Under the pieces are notes generated by a model. That model was given only the letters and a program-made list of their open reading frames with translations, searched no databases and was not told the origin of the DNA. Made by a program: the position numbers and the translations under genes. From Actinoplanes sp. TBRC 11911 (GTDB lineage: Bacteria > Actinomycetota > Actinomycetes > Mycobacteriales > Micromonosporaceae), in the NCBI RefSeq assembly GCF_012933445.1, contig NZ_JABBNC010000005.1:186001-250000 (forward strand): a DNA stretch of 64,000 nt, in the 5' to 3' direction. Below are positions 25,070 through 33,382 of this stretch, piece after piece (positions within the stretch are counted from its first letter, which is position 1; every line of letters starts with the position of its first letter).

Positions 25070-27250
25070 CTACCCCACGACGTCGCGCGCTATCCGCCCG
25101 GGTGCGGACGCCAGCTCGCCGGTGCGGTGCACACGCTGCCAGTGCAGCCGGCGCCCGGTCAGCGCGGTGAACGCCGAGTGCAGCAGGACCACGTACATCA
25201 CCTGGCGATACACCACCTGTTGCAAAGGCAGTGTCCACAACGGGCGCAAGCGTTCGCGGTCCAGGCGGAACGCGAGCACCGCGGTGATCACCTGGACCAC
25301 CATCATGGCGCCCCAGCCGATCAGCGTGACCAGCCGGTCGAGGAACAGGAAGCCATACACGGCCATGATGTCGATCAGCGGTGCGAGCAGCGGTAACGCC
25401 ACGCTGAACAGGGCGATCAGGGGGAGGCCGCCACGACCGAAACGAGTCTTTTCCCGTACGGCGTGGCGGTGTTTCCACATCGCCTGCATCGTTCCGTAGC
25501 TCCACCGGTAGCGCTGCTTCCACAGCATGCGCAGGGTGGCCGGGGCCTCGGTGTACGAGCGCGCGGACTCCTCGTACACAACCCGCCAGCCGGCCCGGTG
25601 GATCGCCATGGTGAGGTCGGTGTCCTCCGCCAGCGTGTCTTCGCTCAGACCGCCGACCTGCGACAGGGCCGTGCGCCGGAAGCCGCCGAGCGCGCCCGGG
25701 ATGGTCGGGATGCACCCCATCGTGTCGTACAGGCGGCGGTCCAGGTTGAAGCCGATGACGTATTCGATGTGCTGCCATTTGCCGATCAGGCCGCGCCGGT
25801 TGGCGACCTTGACGTTGCCGGCCACGGCGCCGACCGTCTCGTCGGCGAACGGCTGGATGAGCCGGTGGATCGAGTCCGGCTCGACCACGGTGTCGGCGTC
25901 CACCATGACGATCATCTCGGTGCGCGCGAAGGCCACGCCGGTGTTCAGCGCCGACGCCTTGCCGCTGTTGGGCACCTCGATGAGGCGTACGTTGGGAAGT
26001 CCTAGATTTTTGATGATTTCCGCGGTTTTGTCGGTCGAGCCGTCGTCGACCACCACGACCTCGACGCCGCCCTCATGCCGGGACCGCGCCAGCGATTTCA
26101 CCGCCGCGCCGATGTTCTTCTCCTCGTTGTAGGCCGGCACGACGATGGTGACCGGCTCGTTCATCGGCGGTCCCCACGGCGTGCGGCGGCGCTGCCGGGC
26201 GTGCGCCCACGCGAACACGAAGAGGATGAGGGTGCGCACGGCGATCAGCGCCCCCGCGGTGATCATCAACCACCACAGAATTCGCAGTACGCCGTCGGCG
26301 CCGCGCACGGTCCACGCCAGCGCCGTGCCGCGCCACACGTCGGCCGTGCTCGCCTGCGGGTTGACGTCGAGGTTCATCGCACCGCCGACGGTGGTGAACT
26401 TGAAGCCGCGCGCCTGCAACTGCGGGATCAGCTTGTCCAGCGCGTCGATCGACTCCTGACGGTCACCGCCGGCGTCGTGGAACAGGATGATCTCGCCGTC
26501 GTCGTTCGAGGGCGTGGCGTTCTTGACGATCTGGTTGACACCCGGGCGCTGCCAGTCCTCGCTGTCCATGTCGTCGAGCACGGTCAGGTAGCCTTCCTGG
26601 CCGACCTGCTCGACGGTGGAATAGTCGTCGTCGGTGAGAGCGTCCGGAAACGACGAGTACGGCGGGCGGAGCATCACCGTCGAGCGCCCGGTGGCGTACG
26701 CGATGGACAGCTGGGTCTGCGAGTTCTCCAGGTCGCGCCGCCACTCCGGCAACCGGGCGAGGTCCGGGTGGGTGAAGGTGTGCGCGCCCACCTCGTGTCC
26801 CTCGCGGACGATGCGCTCGGTCAGCTCGGGATTACGCGCGACCTGCGTGCCGACCACGAAGAACGTCGACGGAGCGTGGTATTTGGCCAGGATGTCGAGG
26901 ATCTTCGGCGTCCATTTCGGGTCCGGGCCGTCGTCGAAGGTGAGCGCGATCGTGTTCTTCGGCATCCGGTACGACTCGGGCTGGCCTCCCTCGCGCATGT
27001 CGATCACCGGGCCGCCGTCCTTGACCCGCTCCGGCACCGCGTCGTCGACCTCGGACCTGGGGGTGGTGCCGTCCGGGCTGAAGCCGGCGTCGGTGTAGAC
27101 CTCGACGATCACCACGGTGCCGAGCAGGACAAACGTGATGATCGCGAGCATCGCCCAATAGGCACGGCGGCGCCGGCGTACCGAGGGAATCCGACCGGTC
27201 GATTCCGGATCATCCGGAATAGATGGCGGAGTAGCGCGATAAATCGTCAT
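25070..27250 (-). CDS. Bifunctional polysaccharide deacetylase / family-2 glycosyltransferase
   Basis: A 726-aa membrane protein. After one N-terminal membrane segment (34-51) comes an extracellular NodB-type deacetylase: LTFDDGPDP (103-111), HTFTHPDL (zinc His pair) and RPPYSSFP. A second membrane segment leads to a processive GT2 domain: VVVDDGSTD, VDADTVVEPD, EDTDLT and QRYRWSYGT, followed by C-terminal membrane segments. This order suits a synthase for an N-acetylglucosamine-type surface polymer that also deacetylates it. The ATG at 27250 overlaps the stop of the small membrane protein gene as ATGA, so they are coupled. Confidence 0.92.
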   Translation of the reverse strand: MTIYRATPPSIPDDPESTGRIPSVRRRRRAYWAMLAIITFVLLGTVVIVEVYTDAGFSPDGTTPRSEVDDAVPERVKDGGPVIDMREGGQPESYRMPKNTIALTFDDGPDPKWTPKILDILAKYHAPSTFFVVGTQVARNPELTERIVREGHEVGAHTFTHPDLARLPEWRRDLENSQTQLSIAYATGRSTVMLRPPYSSFPDALTDDDYSTVEQVGQEGYLTVLDDMDSEDWQRPGVNQIVKNATPSNDDGEIILFHDAGGDRQESIDALDKLIPQLQARGFKFTTVGGAMNLDVNPQASTADVWRGTALAWTVRGADGVLRILWWLMITAGALIAVRTLILFVFAWAHARQRRRTPWGPPMNEPVTIVVPAYNEEKNIGAAVKSLARSRHEGGVEVVVVDDGSTDKTAEIIKNLGLPNVRLIEVPNSGKASALNTGVAFARTEMIVMVDADTVVEPDSIHRLIQPFADETVGAVAGNVKVANRRGLIGKWQHIEYVIGFNLDRRLYDTMGCIPTIPGALGGFRRTALSQVGGLSEDTLAEDTDLTMAIHRAGWRVVYEESARSYTEAPATLRMLWKQRYRWSYGTMQAMWKHRHAVREKTRFGRGGLPLIALFSVALPLLAPLIDIMAVYGFLFLDRLVTLIGWGAMMVVQVITAVLAFRLDRERLRPLWTLPLQQVVYRQVMYVVLLHSAFTALTGRRLHWQRVHRTGELASAPGRIARDVVG

Positions 27251-27546
27251 CGGGGCACGCTGCTGTTCGCCGGCGTCGGCGGCGGCGCCGGCGGCTTCGC
27301 CGAGCCGCCGAGCTGACTGACCCACACCGCGAGCAGAACCAAGAGCAGAGCAACCCCGATCCCGTACGCGATCCGGCGCACCCGCCGTCGCCGCCGCCCG
27401 CTGGGGTCCACGAAGACGGGTGCCTTCGCCGGCGCGTCGGTACGGATGACATTTGTTACCGCGTTCTCCGGCAGCGGCGCCTTGCCGACGGCATGACCCA
27501 CCCGGGCCCGGCCACGCGACGGCGGCCGGACCGTTGCGCGGCCCAT
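27247..27546 (-). CDS. Small single-pass membrane protein coupled to the glycosyltransferase
   Basis: About 99 residues. A basic stretch (RRRRRVRRIAYG) precedes one membrane segment (IGVALLLVLLAVWVSQL), and a short Pro-rich tail ends the protein. It overlaps the downstream gene by 4 bp. I recognise no family. It may be an accessory subunit of the polysaccharide synthase, judged from coupling alone. The start is uncertain: ATG 27546 or GTG 27603 (118 residues), and neither has a clear ribosome site. Confidence 0.6.
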   Translation of the reverse strand: MGRATVRPPSRGRARVGHAVGKAPLPENAVTNVIRTDAPAKAPVFVDPSGRRRRRVRRIAYGIGVALLLVLLAVWVSQLGGSAKPPAPPPTPANSSVPR

Positions 27547-27607
27547 GTGCTGGGGTTCATCTCCCACACCATCGAAGCTAAAAGATTCGGGAGGAAAGCG
27601 CACTCGG

Positions 27608-28231
27608 TCATTGTGTGTATCTGCCAGCGGCCTCGCCGACCAGCATGCCCTCCGGCAGTCGTCGCCCGGCTATGACGAGAAGAAGGTCCTGCCCTCGGCC
27701 GTGAAGCGCTTTCCCGGCGCCGAACGTCCAATCGATGTCCGTCGCTTCCAGTCGGACATTCGACAGATCCGTTCCGAAATATTTGATGTTCTGACCGCGC
27801 GTCTCTTTCAAAATGATCGAGACCCGTTCCGTGGGTACCGCGCGCGGCAGTCCGAGAGCGACCGTGATGTCCATGCCGTGGATGACGTCGTGCGAGAGCG
27901 CGCCGGCGCTGCCGCCGCCCGGGGGCCGCCACGGGTGCTCGATGTTGTCCCGCATCTGAGCAAGAAGTTCCTGGTCGGACATGGTCTTGGTGTCTTGCTT
28001 GGCCTGCCGGTCGGCGAAGCGGTTGAAGTCGCCGCGGGCCCGGATCATGCCGCTGACGAACCGCGCCTTGGGCAGGCGGAACGGCATCGTCATGTGGGCT
28101 ACTACTTCACGTGTTCGCCAGCCCACGCACAGTGATTGCTGCGCCCATTGCTCCGGGGTCAGGTCGGCGAGCAGCGTGGCCAGGTCGGCCCGTTCGCCGA
28201 TGACGGCGGAACGGATGACGTCGTCGTTCAT
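27608..28231 (-). CDS. Maleylpyruvate isomerase-family (mycothiol-dependent, DinB-like) protein
   Basis: A 207-aa four-helix-bundle protein. The N-terminal block IGERADLATLLADLTPEQWAQQSLCVGWRTREVVAHMT is the usual start of the mycothiol-dependent maleylpyruvate-isomerase fold, with a metal-binding His in VAHM. A second block, HDVIHGMDITVALG, supplies further His ligands. The ATG at 28231 has a perfect GGAGGG 6 nt upstream. These enzymes use mycothiol, the actinobacterial thiol. The substrate is unknown. It lies between the MarR gene and the polysaccharide operon on the same strand. Confidence 0.85.
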   Translation of the reverse strand: MNDDVIRSAVIGERADLATLLADLTPEQWAQQSLCVGWRTREVVAHMTMPFRLPKARFVSGMIRARGDFNRFADRQAKQDTKTMSDQELLAQMRDNIEHPWRPPGGGSAGALSHDVIHGMDITVALGLPRAVPTERVSIILKETRGQNIKYFGTDLSNVRLEATDIDWTFGAGKALHGRGQDLLLVIAGRRLPEGMLVGEAAGRYTQ

Positions 28232-28312
28232 GGTTTTCCCTCCGGCGGTGAGCGTCGGAGGTGATACGAGCCACATCGCCGGAACTCATCGGCCGGGTCC
28301 CATCTGATGGAC

Positions 28313-28903
28313 CTATTGTGGCGCAGGTCTCACTTTGGACGCGATCCGCTCGATCGCGGCGAGGTCCTCGGCGCCCAGCAGATCGATGAAGTGGCGGCGC
28401 ACCGACTCGAGATGCTTCGGTGCGGCGTCCGCCAGGGTGTCCAGGCCCTGCCGGGTGAGCGTGAGAAAACAGCCCCGGCCGTCGTCCGGGTCCGGGGCGC
28501 GCCGGAGCAGGCCGCGCGCCTCCATCCGGGTCGCGTGCCGGGAGAGCCGGCTGCGCGACCAGCCCATCTTGTCGGCCTGCTCGCCCAGCGTGCTGGTGTT
28601 GCCGGGGCGTTCCGAGAGGGTGCTGAGCACTTCGTAGTCGGCTTCGGAGAGGCCGATCGCGGCCAGGTCGCGGGCGGTGCCCGTTTCCACGGCGACCAGG
28701 ACGCGGCGGAAGGCGCGCCAGGCGCTCTCCTCGTCCGGGCTGAGCCAGTTCGTCTCCGCCCGTGTCTCCCGCATCGTCTCTGGCCTCGTCTCCGGCTTCG
28801 CCACTGGCTTCGTCTCTGGCATCGTCGACGGCTTCGTCTCCCGCATCGTCGACGGCTTCGCCTCCCGCATCGTCGAAGGCTTCGCCTCCGGCTTCGTTGA
28901 CAT
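28313..28903 (-). CDS. MarR-family regulator with octapeptide-repeat N-terminal tail
   Basis: A 196-aa protein. Residues 55-196 form a MarR winged helix (DYEVLSTLSERPGNTSTLGE, WSRSRLSRHATRMEARGLL, DDGRGCFLTLTRQG). The first 50 residues are six variants of an eight-residue unit KPSTMRET (24 bp), rich in Lys, Thr, Glu and Pro and surely disordered. The 30-bp gap to the divergent reductase-acetyltransferase gene holds the promoters and a candidate operator. It likely regulates that gene and itself. An alternative shorter start would lose the repeats, but no ribosome site favours one. Confidence 0.8.
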   Translation of the reverse strand: MSTKPEAKPSTMREAKPSTMRETKPSTMPETKPVAKPETRPETMRETRAETNWLSPDEESAWRAFRRVLVAVETGTARDLAAIGLSEADYEVLSTLSERPGNTSTLGEQADKMGWSRSRLSRHATRMEARGLLRRAPDPDDGRGCFLTLTRQGLDTLADAAPKHLESVRRHFIDLLGAEDLAAIERIASKVRPAPQ

Positions 28904-28943
28904 GTAATCAACTTAGCATCTAACCTCGTTTCCATGTCAACGA
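28894..28943. promoter_or_regulatory. Divergent promoter region with inverted repeats (MarR targets)
   Basis: GTTGA-CATGTAA-TCAAC (28896-28912) is a perfect 5-bp-arm palindrome of MarR operator type. The 10-bp TCGTTGACAT at 28894-28903 recurs inverted as ATGTCAACGA at 28934-28943, so the first codons of both divergent genes form a matched pair across a 30-bp gap. Confidence 0.5.
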
Positions 28944-29992
28944 GATTGCTTGTCCTGACCGTGAGTACGCGGCCCCACGCGCTCGGCCCGGTGGTGACGC
29001 GGTGGCTGCTCGATGCGCTGGGGCGCCGCGCCGACGAGTTGTCAGTGGAACTCGTGCCGGTGTCGCTCGCCGACCTCGGCCTGCCGTTCCTGGACGAGGA
29101 GGAGGAACCGTCGTCGGGCGTCTACCGCAACGCGCACACCCGCAAGTGGAGCGCCCTGGTCGCCGCCGCGGACGGGTTCATCGCGGTGACGCCGGAATAC
29201 AACTACGGAATGCCGGCGGTGCTGAAGAACGCGCTCGACTACCTGGGCCGCGAGTGGGCGTGGAAGCCCATCGGGTTCGTGAGCTACGGGAACACGTCGG
29301 CCGGCACACGATCCGTCCAGCACAGCAAACAGGTGGTGACGACGTTGCGGATGATGCCGCTGGGCGCGACCGTGGCGATCCGCATCGCCGATTCGGTGGC
29401 AGATGGACGATTACGGCCGTCGCCGGCCCGGGACGCCGCCGCGGTGCATCCTCTGGACGAGGCGGTGCGCGTGGCGCAGGCGTTGCGCCCCATGCGGGAG
29501 CAAGCTGCCCATCCGGCCGGCCCGTTGGCGGGGTCGTACGTCCGCCCGCTCACACCGGACGACGCCGCCGAGGTCGCGGTGCTGCAGCGGTGCTGCTGGG
29601 TGGAGGAGGCGCTGGTCAACGACACCCTGGACATTCCGGCGCTGCACGAGTCGCTCGACGACGTGCGCGCGTGGCTCGGGTCGTGGAACGCCACCGGGGT
29701 GTGGCTCGACGGACGGCTGCTGGGGATGGTCCGGACGCGCCTGGTCGGGTCGGAGTGGCACGTGGGTCGCCTCGCCGTCGTGCCTGACCTGCGTGGACGG
29801 GGGTTGGGGCGCTGGCTGTTACGGGCCGCCGGAGCGGGAGCGCCGGCGGAGAGCACGCGGATGGTGCTCGTGACCGGGGCCAAGAGCGCGCGCAATGTGG
29901 CCCTGTACGAGAGCGAGGGGTATGTCCGGCTCGCGGGTGGAAGCCCGGAGGGGACGGTGTCGCTCGCCAAGGAGACAGTCTCGGTCTCGTAG
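28934..29992 (+). CDS. NADPH-dependent FMN reductase fused to GNAT acetyltransferase
   Basis: A 352-aa fusion. Residues 1-185 form a flavodoxin-like NAD(P)H:FMN/quinone reductase: TVSTRPHALG phosphate-binding loop, TPEYNYGMPAVLKNALDYLG and VSYGNTSAGTRSVQ. Residues about 200-352 form a GNAT domain with LAVVPDLRGRGLGRWLL, the R-x-x-G-x-G acetyl-CoA loop, and KSARNVALYESEGY. The linker is short and in one frame with no stop, so this is a true fusion. It starts at ATG 28934 opposite the MarR gene. A role in detoxifying an electrophile or antibiotic is plausible but unproven. Confidence 0.87.
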   Translation: MSTRLLVLTVSTRPHALGPVVTRWLLDALGRRADELSVELVPVSLADLGLPFLDEEEEPSSGVYRNAHTRKWSALVAAADGFIAVTPEYNYGMPAVLKNALDYLGREWAWKPIGFVSYGNTSAGTRSVQHSKQVVTTLRMMPLGATVAIRIADSVADGRLRPSPARDAAAVHPLDEAVRVAQALRPMREQAAHPAGPLAGSYVRPLTPDDAAEVAVLQRCCWVEEALVNDTLDIPALHESLDDVRAWLGSWNATGVWLDGRLLGMVRTRLVGSEWHVGRLAVVPDLRGRGLGRWLLRAAGAGAPAESTRMVLVTGAKSARNVALYESEGYVRLAGGSPEGTVSLAKETVSVS

Positions 29993-30057
29993 CCGACGGC
30001 GCTCCGGCCCCGCCCCCGCGATCGAGCATCACACGCCGCGCACGGCGGCCTTGCCGA

Positions 30058-30160
30058 GCCGCGCATGGCGGCCTCGGAGAGCCGCGCACGGCGGCCTCGG
30101 AGAGCCGCGCACGGCGGCCTCGGAGAGCCGCGCACGGCGGCCTCGGAGAGCCGCGCGTGT
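30058..30160. repeat. 23-bp tandem repeat, about 4-5 copies
   Basis: GAGCCGCGCACGGCGGCCTC plus 3 nt repeats with starts at 30061, 30084, 30107 and 30130. It fills most of the gap between the convergent fusion and glycosidase genes and may act as a transcription barrier by forming hairpins. Confidence 0.85.
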
Positions 30161-30178
30161 CGGCCCCGGAGAAAAGCC

Positions 30179-31819
30179 TCAATTCCCATACGCCTCGAGC
30201 GACGCCACCTGTCCAGCAGGCCACCCGGTATTCGCCATCACGGTCACCCGCAGAAACCGCACAGGCGTGCCCGCAAACGAAACCGCAACCGTATTACCCG
30301 AGGCAGGATCGAAGGTGTACGCAGCAGGCGGCACAAGCGTACGCGACCCGCCATCGGAAAGCGCAAGCGTCTGCCGCCGCGCCTCCCACGACGGCGGCAG
30401 CTTCAGCACCACCCGCCCCACCGTCACCGACGCACCCAGATCAACCTGCACCCACTGCGGAAAGCTGTTGTTCGCACTTTCCCAATACGAGGCCTGATTA
30501 CCGTCCGCGACGTTCCCCGACGCGTAGACCTGCGTATGGCTGCTCTCACTGGTCGCCCGCCCGCGCGCCAGATCGCTGACCACCGGCACAAGCGAGGGCT
30601 GCGTAGGCCGGCTCGCCGTCAACGGAATCTGCCCTTTGAGCATCCGCCCGCCGTCACCAGTAATCCGCAGATAGTAATCGGACGAACAGAACGTGCCATC
30701 CTCGTCAAGCGCGCGAACCCCCGACCCCACCGGAACGGACCCAGCGGTCTCGGCCGTCTTAGCGATCTGATTACCTTCGTTGAATTCGTCGAACATGGAC
30801 ACGTAGAGCCCTTGAGCCCCCAGCCGAATCATGTTGTAGAGGCTGCGCCAGTAGTAGTCACCATGCCGGCGCGCTCCCACCGACAGGTCACCGGGCAGCA
30901 CGCACGGCTGGTAATCGATGCCGTGCGCCACACAATCCGCCAGATCAGGCGTATTGACGTCGGCGTAAAACTGGTCGAGCCCTTCCAACGTCCCGGTCCG
31001 CCCCACCATCCACGGCGAAATCATGTGGAACGCGTGATAGACGTCGCCGAATCCGGGACGGCTGTCGTTGATGCCCTGCCGCCAATACGTGGGCACCCCG
31101 CCGATGACATAGCATCCGTGCGCCTTGAACCAATTGACCACGTCGAGGCAGGCGGCCGGGGTGAACGGCCGGCCGTCGTCGTTGAAGCCGAAACCCCAGA
31201 TGCAGACGACCGGTTTTCCGTTCTGCTTCGCGTACGCCGGGGACGCCGTCAACGCCGCCATCTTGTTCTGCCAATCCGCCGTGATCTGCGACTGCATCGC
31301 CGTCCAGCCGGTCACGTCGTACATGATGTAGAACTTTCGGCCGGTCGCTTCCGCAGCGCCGCGCACCTTCGCAGCCATCGCGTCGCGGGTCGGCCCTTCG
31401 TCGCCGACCGGGTTGAATCGCTGTAACGCCGCGGTGTCCACGCCGTACGTGCGCATCCATTGGAAATGCGTGTCGACGGTCTGCTGGTCGTACGAGGAAA
31501 AGAGCGTCGCGGCCGCACCATTACCCAGATTTCCGTACGCCGTGGGGTAGGCGTGGGCGAAGTCGCGCATGTCCGGCCAGGACACGATCGTGGTATTCGA
31601 CGGCGACGGCGGCTGGAAACGGTCGCGGCTCCAATGCCACCAGCCGCCGATCGGGGCGCCGTCGCCGGGGCAGGCGAACCAGCCCTGATAACCGACGGTC
31701 ACCTTGCCGACGACGTCGCCGGGCGCAGACGAAGCGGCAGCCGGGGCGCCGTCGAGCAGCAAGCTCGCGGCACCACCGGCAGCCACGGTGGACAGAAGTG
31801 CTCGTCGTGAGACGGACAT
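30179..31819 (-). CDS. Secreted GH71/GH99-like glycosidase with C-terminal discoidin (F5/8-type) domain
   Basis: A 546-aa exported protein. The N-terminus MSVSRRALLSTVAAGGAAS is a twin-arginine signal. Residues about 35-400 form a TIM-barrel typical of secreted glycosidases annotated near GH71/GH99 (VGYQGWFACPGDG, WWHWS, FYIMYDVTGW, VVCIWGFGFNDDGRPF, YVSMFDEFNEGNQI with candidate acid residues). The last 125 residues match a coagulation factor 5/8 C-type carbohydrate-binding fold (ARGRATSESS, ANNSFPQWVQVDLGA, VRFLRVTVMAN). AGGAG lies 8 nt before the ATG at 31819. The substrate is a polysaccharide, but which one is not evident. Confidence 0.82.
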   Translation of the reverse strand: MSVSRRALLSTVAAGGAASLLLDGAPAAASSAPGDVVGKVTVGYQGWFACPGDGAPIGGWWHWSRDRFQPPSPSNTTIVSWPDMRDFAHAYPTAYGNLGNGAAATLFSSYDQQTVDTHFQWMRTYGVDTAALQRFNPVGDEGPTRDAMAAKVRGAAEATGRKFYIMYDVTGWTAMQSQITADWQNKMAALTASPAYAKQNGKPVVCIWGFGFNDDGRPFTPAACLDVVNWFKAHGCYVIGGVPTYWRQGINDSRPGFGDVYHAFHMISPWMVGRTGTLEGLDQFYADVNTPDLADCVAHGIDYQPCVLPGDLSVGARRHGDYYWRSLYNMIRLGAQGLYVSMFDEFNEGNQIAKTAETAGSVPVGSGVRALDEDGTFCSSDYYLRITGDGGRMLKGQIPLTASRPTQPSLVPVVSDLARGRATSESSHTQVYASGNVADGNQASYWESANNSFPQWVQVDLGASVTVGRVVLKLPPSWEARRQTLALSDGGSRTLVPPAAYTFDPASGNTVAVSFAGTPVRFLRVTVMANTGWPAGQVASLEAYGN

Positions 31820-31883
31820 CGGGGACTCCTGCCGATCCAAGGATCCAGGGGGGACGGGATCGACAGTCATCGTTACAGACCCG

Positions 31884-33320
31884 TCACGAAGATGCAATAG
31901 TTGAACTGCTCGATGAAAGAACAGGACGCTTCGGCAGCAAGAGCGCGATGATCGCACCCACGGCCACCACCGCGGCACCGACCAGCACGGCCGGGCGCAG
32001 GCCGTCGACGAAGTTCTGGCCGGAGGCGTACCCCCCGAAGGAGCTGAAGATCGACGCCAGCGTGGCCACCCCGGCCGCCACGCCCACCTCGCGGATCGTG
32101 TTGTTGGCGCCGGAGGCGACGCCGCGCTCCCCCTCGGTGACGCTGCCGAGCGCCATCGTGCTGATCGGCGCGAAGGTCAGGCCCATCCCGACGCCGGCCA
32201 TCACAAAGGCGACGACCAGGTTCCCGTACGCCAAGTCGGGTGTGCTGGTCACGGCGGTCCACGCGAGTGCGGCCGCCAGCAGCACCTGACCCGCGAAGAT
32301 CAGGTTGCGTTGTCCGATGCGGTCGCCGAACAACCCGGCCAGCGGTGCCACCACCATCGGCGCCGCGGTCCACGGCAACGTCCGCAGGCCGGCCTCGAAC
32401 GGGCTGAGCCCCGACACCACCTGGAAGAACTGGGAGAGCAGGAAGACCGAGCCGAACGCGCCGACGGTGAAGGTCAGCGTCATGATGTTGACGACGCTGA
32501 AGCCGCGCGACCGGAACAGCGACAGCGGCAGCATCGGCGTGCGGTTGCGGGCCTGCCAGGCGAAGAACGCGAGCAGCAGCAACCCGCCGCCGGCCAGCAT
32601 CGACACGATCCGGGCCGAGGACCAGCCGTGGTCCGGACCGTCCACCACGCCCCACACCACGAGCAGCAGGCCGGCCGCGGACAGCACCAGGCCGAACGGG
32701 TCGAGACGCCGCGCGCCGCCGCGCGACTCGCGCAGCACGGTGGCGGCCAGGATCACCGCGACGATGCCGACCGGGACGTTGAGCCAGAAGATCCAGTGCC
32801 AGTCCATGCCGTCGACCACCGCTCCCCCGACGACCGGCCCGACCGCGACGCCGAGTCCGCTGATGCCGCCCCAGATGCCGACCGCGGCCGTACGCAAGCG
32901 ATCCGGCACGGCCTGGGCCAGCAGCGTGAGCGAGAGGGGCGCGACGGCCGCACCACCGAGTCCTTGAATCGCGCGCGCCGCGGTGAGCTCCCACGGCGCG
33001 GTCGCGAGCGCGGCGGCGGCCGAGGCCAGCGTGAAGACGACCAGCCCGATCAGGAACATCCGGCGGCGGCCGATGCGGTCGCCGAGCGCGGCCGCGGTGA
33101 GCAGGAAGGCGGCGAACGGCAGCGTGTACGCGTTGACGAACCATTGCAGGTCCTGGATGGAGGCGTTCAGGTCGGTGCGGATGACCGGCAGCGCCGTGCT
33201 CACCACCAGGTTGTCCAGTGTGACCATGAAGATCGGGATCCCGACCGCAGCGAGGATCGCCGCAAGCGGTTTGCCCGTTTTGTTGTGAGTGGCCGGCTTC
33301 TCCAGCGCAGCGGTGGTCAT
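31884..33320 (-). CDS. DHA2-family (EmrB/QacA-type) drug exporter
   Basis: A 478-aa 14-segment major facilitator. The motifs are DNLVVSTALPVIRTDL (motif D1), ALGDRIGRRRMFLIGL (motif A) and GLGVAVGPVVGGAVVDGMDWHWIFWLNVPVG (motif C, antiporter type). It uses the proton gradient to export toxic organic molecules. It is divergent from a TetR gene with two matching operators between them, the usual arrangement for a ligand-induced pump. ATG 33320 is preceded by GGAGACGA. Confidence 0.93.
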   Translation of the reverse strand: MTTAALEKPATHNKTGKPLAAILAAVGIPIFMVTLDNLVVSTALPVIRTDLNASIQDLQWFVNAYTLPFAAFLLTAAALGDRIGRRRMFLIGLVVFTLASAAAALATAPWELTAARAIQGLGGAAVAPLSLTLLAQAVPDRLRTAAVGIWGGISGLGVAVGPVVGGAVVDGMDWHWIFWLNVPVGIVAVILAATVLRESRGGARRLDPFGLVLSAAGLLLVVWGVVDGPDHGWSSARIVSMLAGGGLLLLAFFAWQARNRTPMLPLSLFRSRGFSVVNIMTLTFTVGAFGSVFLLSQFFQVVSGLSPFEAGLRTLPWTAAPMVVAPLAGLFGDRIGQRNLIFAGQVLLAAALAWTAVTSTPDLAYGNLVVAFVMAGVGMGLTFAPISTMALGSVTEGERGVASGANNTIREVGVAAGVATLASIFSSFGGYASGQNFVDGLRPAVLVGAAVVAVGAIIALLLPKRPVLSSSSSTIASS

Positions 33321-33340
33321 TCTCGTCTCCCCGCTCAGTT

Positions 33341-33356
33341 GTTATCGACTGATAAC
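33341..33356. promoter_or_regulatory. TetR operator copy 1 for the DHA2 pump
   Basis: GTTATCGACTGATAAC has perfect 6-bp arms around GACT. It lies 20 bp upstream of the pump start. A near-identical copy lies 26 bp away. Confidence 0.8.
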
Positions 33357-33366
33357 TAGGAACGTA

Positions 33367-33382
33367 GTTATTGACTGATAAC
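33367..33382. promoter_or_regulatory. TetR operator copy 2, abutting the TetR start
   Basis: GTTATTGACTGATAAC differs by one base from copy 1 and ends directly before the ATG at 33383. This indicates autorepression, with both genes controlled from one 62-bp gap. Confidence 0.8.

Noticed and set aside
27696..27712. A further LacI-type site GAAGCGCTTTCC
   Set aside because: It lies inside the coding region of the maleylpyruvate-isomerase-like gene and lacks the flanking AGGAA match. It does warn that the core can occur by chance.
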